From the NCBI GenBank assembly GCA_022393335.1, contig JAJEKB010020134.1, positions 223,657-287,656 on the forward strand: 64,000 bases of DNA, read 5' to 3'. Below, in pieces: positions 49,411 through 63,617 of the stretch. Positions within the stretch are counted from its first letter, which is position 1, and every line of letters begins with the position of its first letter. A model generated the notes under the pieces. That model had not been told where the DNA came from. It did no database searches and was given only the letters and a program-made list of their open reading frames with translations. The translations under genes were made by a program, and so were the position numbers. Source of the stretch: Macrotrachela quadricornifera. Lineage: Eukaryota; Rotifera; Eurotatoria; Philodinida; Philodinidae.

Positions 49411-51408
49411 ATATATATATGTATATATATGTTCAATAAAACGAACAAATTAAATTCAATCGAATCGCTCGATATTATATGATATATTTATATATACATT
49501 TTTACAAGATGAAGAAAAATTTAAAAAAAAACATTTTCCAAACGCGCCATTTAATACTAAGGATAATTTCTTTCAGGAAGAATTGAGCAGTCGTTTTGTC
49601 TTAACAGTGTCCGTGAATTAAAGGATGGTCTAAAAGTTATTTAAAAGATAACCTTTTGCATCTGAAAAATGACTTCTGAATGGCCGAGGAAATGTTAAAA
49701 TAGAAACTAATTAAAACATTTAAATATATTTTCAGAAGTTCTTCTCTGCTCGAATGTCTTCATAGAGAAGAACTACAGTACAATTCACTCTTTAAATAAC
49801 TAAAATTTAATCTTGTTTATTTATTCAATAAAAAAGTTCTAAGTCTGTCATATTTTCAAGAAAAATAACTGGCAATATTTAAAATGTTAAAAATGGACTA
49901 AATTTCCCGGCAATTAGAAGATCTTTTCTTTAGCGATTAGTTTTTTAATAATTTCTCCAGTATAACAAGTTTTTAACATTTGCATACAAACGTAGACTGA
50001 CACATATATTCAATATGAAGAATATTATACTTTTGCTGACTTAGTAGTATCAACTGTGAGTAGAACAATTCATGAGAAAATAATAAGAAGAAAGATTAGT
50101 TACATCATTTTTTAAATAAATGACATGCCCTGAGAACGTTTAAATGTTTTTTTGGATGCATGAATGAGGAAATGACATTTTCACGACTTCAAGACTATAA
50201 ATTTGAATGTATCCGAACTTCTAGATCGTAACAAAGGTGAATATCATTTTCCACTGAGATACAAAGTTCAAAGATCTCGAGCAATGTGTATTTAATTGCT
50301 CTTGCTCTATAAATTCTTTGATCATTATCATTCTTATTCTTTCAAATGAAGTAAAAATTAATAATGAATCTCATGATATATTTCAGTATGACTAAATCCC
50401 ATCTACACTAATCAAAGGCGAGCACAAAAATGAATTAAATTATAAATTTTCATTAAAACTACCAAAAAGTATGGTTTTTTCAAGAAGCAAAATATAAGAC
50501 ATCCTCCACAAATTTTAAATGATATGACAGAATCGAAGATATTAGATCTTCTAATGTGCCAAAGGCTTTAGCGAACTAAATCAGTTTGCATATGCTAAAT
50601 TACATGGAATTTATTTGAATAGTGTCTATCATGCATTAGTTCTATTTTTATAAGATTGAAATCTTATGTGAATAATAATAATCAGATTCAGGAACAATGA
50701 TTTTTTAATTACAACTTTTGTTATTCACATAAGAGGTTTTTCTTTTCTAAGATATGGAACTCATGCAGAAAATAGTATCTAATCAGGTAATATGTTAGAC
50801 ATTCAAATAATTCTAATATCATTTTTCCTGGAAAATTGCTTGCGTGATTGATATTTACATCAATATTTCATTTTTTTTTAACGATTCACGTGTTATTAGT
50901 TAATTTCCTTCGAAAGGTAACAGTTGTATCCAGGTTGATGACCTTCATATTAAATAATGAACCGAAATCAATTTTTCAATAGTACATTTTACTGTACTTT
51001 TTTTAATATGAAGATAGTTCTATAAGAACTATTTATTATACAAAAAAAATGAGAACTTCTAGAACATTTTTTTCAATAGAAAATTCTAACTAATATTTAA
51101 ATTGTATACATTTTATTCAATATAATAAATTTTCTAGATGAACTTTTCATCAACTACTCACCTTTGATCTAAACAATATAAAATTTCAAAACAGCATTAA
51201 AAATAAAAGGAAAAAATACAATTAAGACTTGATTTTATTTTTCTTTCGTTTCTCTTTTTTTATTGCTACCATTTACTTTTTATTTTATTAAATGGTTTCC
51301 TAGCAATATCATTCATTCCATCAACATTTAACAATTTTTGAGCGACAATTATTTCACAAGTTTTTATAAACAGTTAATCATTTTGAAAGAAAAAAGTTTT
51401 TTGTGTAT
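49411..51408. other. intergenic, no gene seen
   Basis: About 2 kb upstream of the PKA subunit gene and downstream of a GPCR gene. An AT-dinucleotide tract at 49411-49428 sits just before the PKA start codon. No exon, RNA gene or mobile element recognised. Confidence 0.5.
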
Positions 51409-54400
51409 TTATTGACAACATGAAATCCATTTTTTTTCTCGTGGTAATAATGTTAATTGTTGTTCTCGAGGAAAATAAAGTCTCATAGATTGATTTGGTG
51501 TTGATTTTGTTAAATGCTTACGTTGTATTAATGATTGATATCGAGCTGAAATAGGTGTTTGATTTGTTCGTAAATATTCTTTTGACATTGTTGATAAATA
51601 TTGTCGAGAAGTAATTAATGGCTGTCGATTAAAATAAAAACGACAATCACAACAATAATGTCGTAATAAATTTGATGGTGTTCGAATTTTTAAATATATA
51701 CGATTTGAACTATTTGAACTATCATTTCCTGTTACAGATGCATTATAATAAACACCATCATCTTGATCTGATTGTTGAAAACGTATTTGAAAATAGCAAC
51801 AACATATTGCATTAAGAAAATTTTTTATTGTATGACAAAATGAATGAAACATACGACGTAATTCATTACGAAAATGTTTTCCACATAAACAATGTAAAAT
51901 AATATTTGATATTGAATTAAACATATCAGACATAACTAATAAATCATAATTTTGACTTAAAAACATTGGACAATCATCATCAGCTAATAATTTTCTTTTA
52001 CAATATATAAGTGAAAGTATTATATCACTAAACCATGAATTAACTATAGCAAATAAACATTCAACTGTTATAACAAGTAATACACGACGTGTATCATCTG
52101 TTCGACGACGACATGGTAATATATAAATTGATGTTAAACTATTTAATTGACGTACACGATATAATGATAGAATATTACTAATTATTGTTGTTAATGATGG
52201 AAGAACACTTCCACATACTTAAATAGAAAAAACAAATTGATTATCGAAAATATTTGAATTATTTTCAATGATGAATATATCCTATTGTCTATACAAAAGT
52301 TTAAATCAATATATAGAAAATCTTTAAATTTATCGATCTATTTTATATAATTTCCCGAAAAAATGTCGATAACATTGATATTAGTTTCTTCCATGAAACT
52401 TCGTCAACTTATATTCATTTCATATTAATAATAGAAATTACTAAAATTAGGTATAGAATAAGCAAAACTTTCTATACAATGAATTTTTTCTTTACAATAT
52501 ATATAAATTATTACAGAAGTATTTAAAAGTTTAATTAATGTCTGGTTTGATTGTTTCAGAATAATGTCGACCTTTTCATGATGCCTATATAGTCCTTGAT
52601 ATTTTGAATTATTTATGCCATTGTGTACCGTAATCAATACTAAAATCTCTTTTTGACTGTTTTTACTCTTTTACGTTAAATGAACTGAAAACACCTACAC
52701 TCAAGACAAAACCCTAGAGACTAGACTATGATGTCCGAATTTTAACTACATATACTTCAAAAAAAATTAAAAACTAAACAGTATTCTAGATTTTCTATAT
52801 ATATTTAAAAATTTTTTATTTCTAATGATGTTGCGTGACGTTTTTGATGCTTTGCATTATCGTTATTTTTATCAATTATTTTACGTCTATGACAGTTTGA
52901 AACATATTGTATTGTGTAATTAATATTTTGTGCATGTCAATCAATATTTGAATAAGAATATGGGGGTGGAGCTAATACAACTGACGTTATATCATCAATA
53001 GTAAGGTAATAATTTTATACGCTTCAAACATGTTTTTTAATCCGCATTATGTTGTCAATAAAAATTAGAAAAGAACTAATCGTTATAATTATCATCTGTA
53101 TGAATAAATTTTTTATTTTGATAGCATAGAGAAGATAACTTTATCTTTATATTTCTTTCAATTAATAGAATAAATAGAATTTAGGACATCATTATAATTA
53201 TACCTTTCTTAAAGCTGGATTAGTCAAATTCATTAAAATGGGTGAGAAAGTTCGTATAAAACTGATATTAATTGAAAAACAAGGAGAAAAGAATTTGATC
53301 CCGTTCTTTTCTTACTAATCTTTGATAATTAATATTTAAGCTATGATTAAAATATTTTCAATGCCTTTTTTCATTTTTGTCGTAAATAGTTTCTAATAAG
53401 ATATAATAATCACAAAAGAAGCTCATTTCAATTTCTTTACCTGAACATGATCTAGAATTTTTAATGACGTATTAATTTCAGATCAATGAAACATTCATTG
53501 TTTTCAAATTTTTTTACTAGTTCATTCAAGCATTATATAATTCAATGTTTAATTACTTTAAATCCTCCATTCTGATTTATTTATGCATCACTAAAGATAG
53601 TTCATTAGCTGTTATTAAGTATACTAGTTTTGTATCAAACAAAAAATATAGTTCAGAAAATAAGTGATGGTAATTAAGTTCAATGAAAATTTTAGATGAA
53701 ATTGTTTAACTTGAAAAAGAATGATTAATTAGTAATTCAATATGATTATGGTTGATATTTTTAAATGGAATACTGATGAGGTACTTCGTCTTGATCGTAT
53801 AATGACAGTCAAGACATTTTGAAAATATATTTTGAGAACAATAGAATACTTCACTTTTTTTTAAGTAGGGTTTTCTTGGTTCCAACAAGCGTAAAAGACC
53901 TAATATTTATTTTATATATGAAATAATTTTAGGTTCGGAAAAGAATTTAAGTTTTTATTCTACTTCCAGTTTCCTTTCTAATTCTAAAAAAAAACACACT
54001 CCTTTCATGCCAATATTAACGTCTATTAAATCATTAGGTTGTCTAATTACGTTGAATTTCTTCCTATTTCTAATAACACATAAATATTCATTATTACACA
54101 AAATATATGAATGATTAAATATTAATATTGATTCTGTACCAATGAGGCATTTCACAATGTACTTTTGGACCATAGTATAAGTATGATTGTGACCAACAAA
54201 AATTAATGCATGTTGTTTTACAAACTCAATTATATATGCATTTTTTAACGGTCACGTCGTATGCAACTTTTTCTTTCATCTCTTTTGTCATTTTGTGCGT
54301 TTCTTCTCTCTTTCCTCTTTTCTTCTATCCTTTTCCTATTGATAATAATCTATGCAATTGCTTAAAAATGATAGATAAGGGAATATGGGTTGTGCCACTC

Positions 54401-56393
54401 TTGAGCGAAAATTAATAGTTCAACTATTTGGAACTTGTAATTTCATTCGAGGCTCGTTACGCTTTTGTATCACGAGAAAATAATAATGTTTAGAATTAAA
54501 AAAAATTTGTTAAATAACATAGTACAAAAAATTGAGTCTTCATTAAAGGAATTTCAACAATTTCAGACAGAAAAAAGTTGAAGTAGAAATTTGTGAGTTT
54601 TTTTGTATTTAGTGACCAGATACTTTCATTATTAATAAAAAGAGAATCGAACAGTAGAAGAATGAGATAGAAGGAAGAGTAAGAAGAGAAGATTAAAGGG
54701 ATGGGAAAGATGAAAAAGTAGCTGCCTATGACGTAATTGTTAAAAAGTTGTTAGTGAGAATGAAAATACGGCGTCAATGAGTCTATTTTGGCTCTGATTT
54801 ATCTGCAACGTGTGAATATGGTTCATTCATTTATCTATTAAACAATATAAGATTATAAATAATAATCTAAGTTTGTTACGTATAACTAAAAATTTCAACT
54901 TAAATATTATATTAAATATTTCGAATTAAATGCATTGAATGGAAGAAGATTTTAATTATTAGATTCAGTGATTTCGGAAGTGTAATTCATATATAATAAT
55001 AGTTTTCATTATAATTTTTTGTTTTTAACATATAAGAAGATAAAATTCAAGGGTGTATTTCTCTTGAAAAATTATTCTCAAGTTATTTTTATCTTTTAAT
55101 GAGTATTTAGATTAACAAAATCTTTCACGTTTAAGCTTTTTTTTAATGAGATAATCTGTTCTAAAAAATTCATCTTTCCACTTAAATAAAATCCTAGAAT
55201 CCTTTTTTTATTGATATTAAATATTAATGAGAACAACTAATAAAAAGTCAAAATCATTGCGTGACGTCTGTATATTTATAAAATATTAATAAATTAAATT
55301 TTCATCATAATTTCAAATTCTCAATTAATTAAATAGTGATATTTTGTATACATTTTTAAATTTTACTATTTTCTATATTCATTGAAATATATTAAAATTG
55401 ACTTTTAATTATTAATTATATTATATAAAATAGATTAATATTAATCTTACCTAAAAGTAATGTATGTCGATTAAAACCAGACATTCGACTATAGACAAAA
55501 TTATAATATCGATGAAAAAAATTTGGTTCTTGAGGAAATAAACATTCATGAAAATGATATTTTCGACGTATTTCATTTCGTGTTATAGGATGACCTGTTT
55601 GATGAAATAAAATTTTTTGTATTAAATTTACATTTGATCGTTGATGTTGATCAAAATAATGTGATAATATATCAATTAATTTTTCTTTTGTACATATATC
55701 ATTATTATATACAATTGAACTTTGATTTTGTTCTTGATATTTTTTTAAAACATAAACAACACATTTTAATGAATCTGGTTGATCAATCATTGTATTTGTT
55801 AAAAGATGTGTTGAATTTGACATATATTTACTCATATAAATAAACCATTGATATGATATATCACGATTAACTGATTTTGAACAAAATAATGTTAAACCAG
55901 CAAATTCAAATATATATGCAGAAAAAAATGCTAAAATTATAAATAAAAATGTCAATTTATGTTTATTTGTATCACTGTATGATGCTGGTAAAACAAGACG
56001 TTTTAATGATCGAGTAATAAATGTTGTTCGTTGAACAGACATTATACACATTAATATTAATGAAAAACGCATATATGTTTCAGAATGTACCAATGGTACT
56101 AATGGTTGTGGCCATGTTTGTGTTGCATGTTGATATGCTCGTGCAAATAATGTATTTGAACATGATTCTTTTGCATATGTATTTAATTTAAAAAGTGTTT
56201 GGGAATAATAAAATAGTTTAATTAAACGAAATAATAAATAAATTAAATCAGCAAATAATAAAGCAATAAAATAAGGTGTTATTATACGATGACGAAATTT
56301 TTGACGAAGAAATACTGCTATACATAAACCATTACCCGATGAACCCAAAATAAATAAAAATAAGCCAATAAATGCACATGATACGACAAACAT
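51409..56393 (-). CDS. divergent class A GPCR with very long second extracellular loop
   Basis: Two exons (55451-56393 and 51409-52217) join in phase across a 3233 bp intron to give 583 residues. TM1 has GSSGNGLCIAVF with the conserved Asn; TM2 has ALLFADLIYLL with the L..AD core; TM3 runs to LMCIMSVQRTTFITRSLKR, where the DRY motif is VQR; TM4 is about 146-168; the loop from about 171 to 314 is roughly 145 residues and carries NST and NQS glycosylation sites and several Cys; TM5 follows (CGSVLPSLTTIISNILSLY), then TM6 (LLVITVECLFAIVNSWFSDI) and TM7 with helix 8 (SNIILHCLCGKHFRNELRRMF), lacking NPxxY. The ligand is unknown. The ATG lies directly at TM1 after an ATATAAG acceptor-like site, so an unseen upstream exon may encode the extracellular N-terminus. 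Confidence 0.8.
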
Positions 56394-59300
56394 CTTATAT
56401 GAACACAGAAGAATTTATGAATATTGTCAGTAAAAGATTCTAAAGAAAGTAAAGATTATTTCCTGTATGAAATGTAGAGACTCTCAATAATACTCGATGT
56501 TTTATAAGTGTATATCTAGATGAAAATATACGGAAGCTAATTGAACTCTATGGAAAGAGCACTATTCATTAATAATTACAAGTATCAGCTGATTAAATAT
56601 GAATAAAGAAAGAAAATTTGATATACAAAGGAGTCTACTTCCATCAACCATAAATGAAGTTTTCTCTCCTACAATATTAATTTTCTTCTTATCAAAAATA
56701 AAAGGTCATATTAATACTAAATCAAATAAAATGTATTAAATATTCCTCAATTAAGAATTAAAAGAAAAAAGAAAGTGCGCTATTTATTTACGGAAAAATG
56801 AAAGCAAGTGGAAAAAAATAGCTATATAATCATATAGTTAGAGAAGAGAAAGGAAAAAAATACGAAAAGAGGGTAAAAAAGAAAAGAGAATGACATTAAT
56901 ATTTTTTTTTCACATTTTTTCATATATTATTTATTCGCTTGGTGGAAAGTCTAAACCAAAGAGAAAAACAAATCATGAAAAGTGAACAAATTTTTTAGAA
57001 TAATGAAAATCGATCTATTTTATCGCATTAATCATTAAGTAGTCATTAGAGATATTTATCAATTATAATCTACATATTGATGTTATTTATTCAAGGACAT
57101 TCTCCCATTTCCTATGCTTTTATGAGCGTTCATTTTTTTACGACACTATATATAAACCAAGCTTTAAAGAAAATCAAAAGACATTAATAATGAAAAAAGA
57201 ATTTTATATCTATTCTCATTTATGATATAATAAAAGATAGATAGACATTGTCATCTATTATTTTTAAGCATTGTATAAAAAAATATTATAATATATTCAT
57301 TATATACTATCTGATTCTAAGATAAATTTAGCACATTGAAATAAATAAATAACTAGCTTGACTGTATGAATAAATAATTAAAATTATTCATTATCAGGTC
57401 ATTGTCTAAATGGAGAAATATCTTTATATCAGCATATCAACAAAAAACAAATCATAAATAATTGAATATCATTTTTACACCTATGAAAAAAAAACTAATC
57501 AAATCCAGTGAGAATTCATGGATTTGCATAACGTTCAACTTATGGAACTATTTGGTTTACAAAGAAATAGAATCAACAAAAAATCCCATTATATGTCTAT
57601 GTTAAAATATTTTTTATGTCCTTTCATCATTATTGACAAGCATCCTTCTACTTATATTTATGATGTGTAAAAAGTTGTTTAAGTGCAATATATTTACGGG
57701 CATTAACAGAATTTAACCTTTTACACATACATTATAATAACAGGTCCATTATGCTCTTAAAAAATTCATTAAAAATGTTCATTCAATTTCAGTCTTTTAA
57801 CACATTAAATGCACAAAAGAATTATTACATTCATTCATAACTTAAATGATATTTTTAACATGTGTTACTGATTACTTGAGGATCATTTTACAGTTAATAT
57901 TTCGTTTTTAAAACTATTTCAAATGGAGAATAAATGTTAATTCCTTTTGACGATTTTTCTTTTCAATTATACATTGTCTTAACCAATCTGTTCAGTTATT
58001 AAGATAAAACTAAGCTTGTAGCTTGATTTATTTTTCTGTAAAAATGTCTATAACATGTATAAATAAACAAATTTAGAAATTACAATATGTTTGGAATGTT
58101 AATTACATCTACTATTCATAATAATAATTTTGAAAAATTTATTTTCTATGAAAAATATAAGGATAACTGCGCAATAAATAACATTGATTAATTTGACAAA
58201 TGAATAGATTGTTGATGCAAGTACGCTGTTAGTTCATTATTCAAGCTGATTCATTATTTGAAAACTAGTGCTTTCTATTGGAATAAATTAAAATTTGAAT
58301 GAATTACTAATTTCTTTATGTTCTAAAATTTACATCGTGAAAATATTTGAAACTTACATGGTAATTTTCATTAAAAGGGTTTTTTTTTTGTGTTCTTTGG
58401 ATATATATCTATATAATTAGTCGAGTATTAAAGAAAGAAACTCATTGGTTTTGTTATTGAACCTAAACGGTTTGACAAGAATTATAATCTTGAGAATATT
58501 TTTCAATGCTGATTTTTCTGTATGTTTTACACGTATTAAATGAAGGATGTTCACAGAAATGTGCCTATTCAATTTAGAAATGCCATAATTATATAAGAAA
58601 TGTTCTAGAAGTTCTGAAATAATCTTAAATTACATCATTTTTTGCACTCGACAAAAACAAACTCATGGAAAATCAAGCAGATTATTGTACTCGTTTAATA
58701 CAGAATAAGTACAAAATTTGATATCTATCGCTTTTACTATGAATAGGAACCAGTAACAACACTGTCATGCATTAGTTTTTCAATTTTTCTGTAACTCATA
58801 TTGAGAAAATCTAATACAAAAATCGCTCAATAATCTGCATCTCTCATTAATCAATTGGTAGAATTCATCAAACTACAAACTAGTGATTGCCATAAAAAAA
58901 TGTATTCTACTCAAAATGAATATGCAAAATTCATTCGAACTATTGCAGTACAAAATGCAAACTAAAGAATTAGATAATTTACTAACTGTTATTTTTCAAG
59001 TTGATTAGAATTACATGAAGAAAGTCGCTTTATATGCTGCTAAACATACTCTTCATCAATCCCATTGAACCAATAAATTATATTATAAAATTAGCAGACG
59101 TTTGACCTATAGAAAACTCTTGTAGCGTGTAAAAAGAAAAGTTAATAGAACGGAAATAGAATGATATAGAACAGTGAAAAGCGACATTTCAAAGAAATGA
59201 AATAAATATAATATTTCTTGATGTCTATGAATAATAAATACTGACATACTTAAATTTAATAATCAATTAACGTGACGATAAAATACGTGAACATTAATAA

Positions 59301-61537
59301 TTTCTTTTGTATCTCTTTTTATTTTTAATACATCGTTTTATTTTTTAAAATAATAATCAAGATCATAAACAAAATTTGAGAAAAATTTTGTATGGCAGTG
59401 TTTTACAGATTATCATCAATAATAAAATCTATAGGTCCTAAACTTTACAGTTATATAGTACTAAGCCAGTATAATAATCTGCCAAATTTTCAAAACAGTT
59501 TGCTTCTGTCTAATATGATAACGATGTATTGTAAAACTTCTGCAACATGTGTTACACAATTTCAAGATCATTTTGCTTGTATTTTTTACAATAGTTGAAA
59601 TTTTATTAATTATTTTATCAAAATTTGTTTTTCAATCAAATCAAAAGTGATTGTAACATGCAGAGGATGCTACAAAAGTTTTTTTGCTTGTTTCTTCCAA
59701 AAGATGTAATTTATCGGCAACTATTCTAAGAACGTCTATATATATATATATATACAAGACAATATGCAAAATTTCAGACTTGTATATCTTTTACTTATTT
59801 TTATTTTCTTCAGATCAATTATATACATTTTTCAATTAGACTTTTAAATATTGAGTAGGACAGTTTTGACTACGATTTTATATTGTCAGAAAAGTCATTT
59901 AATAACTAGACAAAAATTCTTAACAAAATTTCTTAAAGGTTACAATGTGAAACACAATATAACTGCGAGTGCTAATGGTAAAGAGATAAAATTTGACTAT
60001 AAACTTATAGACAACTATCTTGTCTCTAGAATAGACGATCACCGTCAAAATGAGACTATGTCTGAACAAAGATTTATCGACCTTATTAGATACCCATATA
60101 TCAGTCAATTACCTAATTACAAAAATACAACATTTTCGAATATATTAATTAATCACTAGTCAAATATAGTGGTTTTTTCTACTATTTTATTTGACACATC
60201 ACCGTGCAACATAAAAACATATTGAATATATTTTTATACAAAAATGACGGTTTCTCTGTGAAAAGTACCCAAAAAATAACATCTATGGGGGGAAGGGGGC
60301 ACAGTGGGTAAGGTTTCATATTATTGGCCAAGCATTTGACTTTTTAACAGAAAAATGATTTTCATTTGCTTAGAATTGATCGTATATTACTTAGAAAATT
60401 AATTTCAAGAAAATAAAAGCTTTTACAAAACGTTTTGGCCAGAAACTTCAGGCTTTTTGACATCCTCTAAAATAGTTTAGGAATAGTTTTATAAGTGCTA
60501 CTACCATAATTAGGATATATTTGTAGAAGTATATGATAAAAACTTTAGCCCGATCGGACATGAATCTTTTGAAGCATTTTCAATGTACGAAACGATATGT
60601 TTTAAGATGAATACTGAGCATCGAGATTCTTCCCTGATTCATCAGAATGGTGTCGTTTACGATTCGAAAACGGGCCGTAAACAATGTTAAATAGGGATAT
60701 TTACGACAGTATATCCGATTATCCCGGGACGAAACTTTCCTAGCTTCGACTCCTGCTATATTTCGATATCTTTTTAATATGTAATATATATGAAAATGAT
60801 TAATCTAATTAGATGACTGAATTCTTTTTTATCATCCTGTTTCCATAATGCGTCAAGTAACTATGAGTGGTAAAAAAAATAATCGTTACCTGATGAATTA
60901 TGAAAACAGCTTAATAAAAGAAATTCAGCCATCCAATAAGACTAACCAGTAGCATCTCATTCGATATACCAATATTATATTGTAAATAATCTAAAAATAA
61001 AAAATAAAATCCATTTCAACAGGTATTTACTGTTCATTTCGATGTTGAGATAAATTTAAATAAAGAAAAAAATTATTTAGCTATTTAAATACTTACTATT
61101 TATCTCTGTGCTAAGATTAATCTTGAATTGCTATTTGTTCACTTTTTATGGAAATAGCAAACACTGCGTAAACAATTACTCGATATGTCTCATATAATAC
61201 TCACTACCGAAAATATAGAAAAGAAACGGTTAAAATCGATGCGTAAACTGTGTTCGGTAAAACTTTCCGTAATATATTCATATCTGTATTATTTACTGGT
61301 ATCCGTATACAAAAAATATTGGGTCTCCGTGTAATTACTTTTTTTTAACGGTTTACTGCCGCTCACGAACCGTCTATATAGACTTGGACTTGTTTCCTAT
61401 TCTATTATAAATTCAATTTGAATTATTTTGATTTTATATAAGATGCCACAGATGACGGAGCTTTTATAGTATTATTATAATTTAAAATAAATAGAAATAA
61501 ATTAAGAAAAAAATATACTGATTATTCTATATTTATA
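56394..61537. other. long gene-poor region
   Basis: Over 5 kb with no convincing gene. Frames at 59392-59598 and 59851-60159 are short, lack splice partners and are not recognised. An unusual G-rich tract stands at 60287-60307. An AT-dinucleotide tract lies near 59737-59755. The stretch upstream of 57000 should contain the GPCR promoter. Confidence 0.5.
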
Positions 61538-61987
61538 CAGGGTGGTCTAAAAATCACGATCGAAAAAAAATTGAATATCTTCATTGTGATTCAAGCTTTA
61601 TATTTATAGAGACATGCCTAAAGAGACCCTCTTTGTTAAGTATTACTACTGATTCCAACAAAAAAAACAATATACATAACAAAGGATCTCTATAGGCATG
61701 CCTTGATGAATATAAAGCTTGAACCGTAAAAGAAATACTTAGTTCTTTTTTTCGGTAAAGTAACCTTTGTGCCACTCAGCATATTGTTATATCCAATATG
61801 TCAAAAAAATAATTTTTTTTTGTTGGGACAAATAGTGATACTTGATAAAGAGCCTCTTTAGGCATGTCTTTATGGATATAGAGCTTGAACATGTCTCTGT
61901 CATTGACAATAAAATCAGCTCGTTTGTTCAAGTCGTAATGAAGTTATGTCATTATGTTTTCGGTATCGTGACTTTTGTGCCACCCTG
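61538..61987. mobile_element. MITE-like element with CAGGGTGG termini and TA target duplication
   Basis: The left end CAGGGTGGTCTAAAAATCAC and the right end, read on the other strand, CAGGGTGGCACAAAAGTCAC, form imperfect terminal inverted repeats of about 27 bp flanked by TA, the target duplication of Tc1/mariner-type transposons. The 450 bp body has no transposase. An internal inverted pair (about 61590-61637 and 61678-61723) can form a hairpin, a further copy of the right arm lies at 61852-61890, and a degenerate copy of the right terminus occurs near 61753-61777. This suggests one element built from two units. Confidence 0.8.
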
Positions 61988-62117
61988 TATTACAATTATC
62001 TAAAATAAAAATAATAAATTAAAAGATAATTACACTGTATTCATTAAACTAAGTGTAGTGGCTTTCCCTAGATATGCTATCAAACTGAACATACGAGAGT
62101 ACGAGTTCAATCCGGGT

Positions 62118-62685
62118 ACACTAGATATGTTTTGATACAAGACTTTGAAACTTAGTTATTGTGAGAAGGTATTTTAAAGATATTCTACATATAGTTTTTT
62201 TCTAAAACCTATGTCAAAAATCTCTGTTCGTGTCAGAAAATTCCCTGGTTTCACATAAAAAATAAACATAATTTTTTTTCCAAAGGCATGAATAGAAAGA
62301 ACGACAAATTCTACACACGACAGGTTATTTTTCTTTGTCAGAAGTTAATTTCAAAATATTTGAAAAACGTTCTTTTTTCATGTCTCCAACCTATGTTCTC
62401 TTGTCAGCAAAATGAGACCTCGTTTATTCTTCTTTGTGACACCATGTTTTCAATATTTTTGAAATTAACTTGTGATGAAAAAAAAATAGCCGTCGTGTGC
62501 AGAATTTGACATTCTTTCTATTTATGTCCTTGGAAAAAATGTATGTCTATTTTTTATGTGAAACCAAGAGCTTTTCTCACAAAAACCGAGATTTTTGACA
62601 TAGTTTTTAGAAAAAAAACGATATTTAGAATACCTTTTCACAATCCCTAAGTCTCAAAGTCTTTTATCAAAACATATGTAGTGTA
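62118..62685. repeat. large foldback element (about 250-bp inverted arms)
   Basis: The sequence from about 62118 to 62370 recurs inverted at about 62432 to 62685, with an estimated 80-85% identity by eye; for example ATATGTTTTGATACAAGACT on the left matches ATATGTTTTGATAAAAGACT on the inverted right arm. The roughly 60 bp centre is unique. There is no open frame of note. It could be a non-autonomous foldback transposon or a hairpin relic of two facing copies. Confidence 0.8.
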
Positions 62686-63617
62686 TGCAGATTTTGATAC
62701 TCTATGCAATAGTATAGTTTCAAATAAATTGGATGACATTGGATAAGTGGAAATTTTGAGAGTTAATTTTTCTACTATTCAATTTCTTGAACCGTAGGAA
62801 AATCAAATTATTTGTTGGTAATTTGTCTTTTTTTCAATATACAGCTAAGAGTCTCCTCTTTTCGAATGAATACTAAAAAAAAGAACCATTTGAAATTGGC
62901 AAAAACAGTATTAATCCAAGATTTTTGTATTTAGGTTGGTGGATATCTTATAATTATGTCACAACTCAGGTTTAAAAGTTTTAGAATTTATTCATTAATA
63001 TTAATTAATTCTATTTCAACCAATATAGCATATGATAGACTGCTACTAAATATCCATGGATATGAAAATAGATCGGGAATAAACTTTTCTTTAGTTGGAA
63101 GAATCCTCATTGTTTCTAATATTTGAGGAGGGAATCCTATAATTTTGCCAATCCCTATATATATGTGCTTTTTATTTAAACGGTTAGATTTTGAAAAACA
63201 ATATTTTCGTATATATCTGCTTAACTTTTCACTGTGTCAGATGGATTGTCATTGATTGAAATGGAAAAAGCGTTATACACGATCACATATCAGATACTTA
63301 AAACGGTAATCCATTAGGATATGAAACATTTCATGGTGAGAAAATTCTTCAACAATTAATTAATAGTACGCCTAGAATGAATGTTTTTCTTCAAAATTTT
63401 GACATTGAAAAGATAACATTAATTATGAATAATAGTATATTTAAACCGCTGTGTCTTACAACGAAAAATTAGTCAAAATCAACATGAGTGAATCTATAAA
63501 AAGAAAAATAAGATCATTTTTTAAGAGTACTTGTCGGTTATCTACCCCAAAAATTTTTTTCTTTCAAAATCTTTGCAAATGTTTTTTTTTATTTAGTAAA
63601 GCAAAAAATGAATGAGA
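62686..63617. other. spacer between foldback and transposase fragment
   Basis: About 930 bp of AT-rich sequence with no gene. It probably includes the 3' flank of the transposase-derived sequence at its right end. I could not find a terminal repeat matching the right-hand edge. Confidence 0.5.

Noticed and set aside
53955..54173. 72-codon minus-strand frame inside the GPCR intron as a nested gene
   Set aside because: No domain, no adjacent exons and surrounding sequence is non-coding.
59851..60159. 102-codon plus-strand frame in the gene-poor region
   Set aside because: The peptide looks fairly protein-like, but there is no recognised motif, no splice partner and no clear start context; too weak to call.
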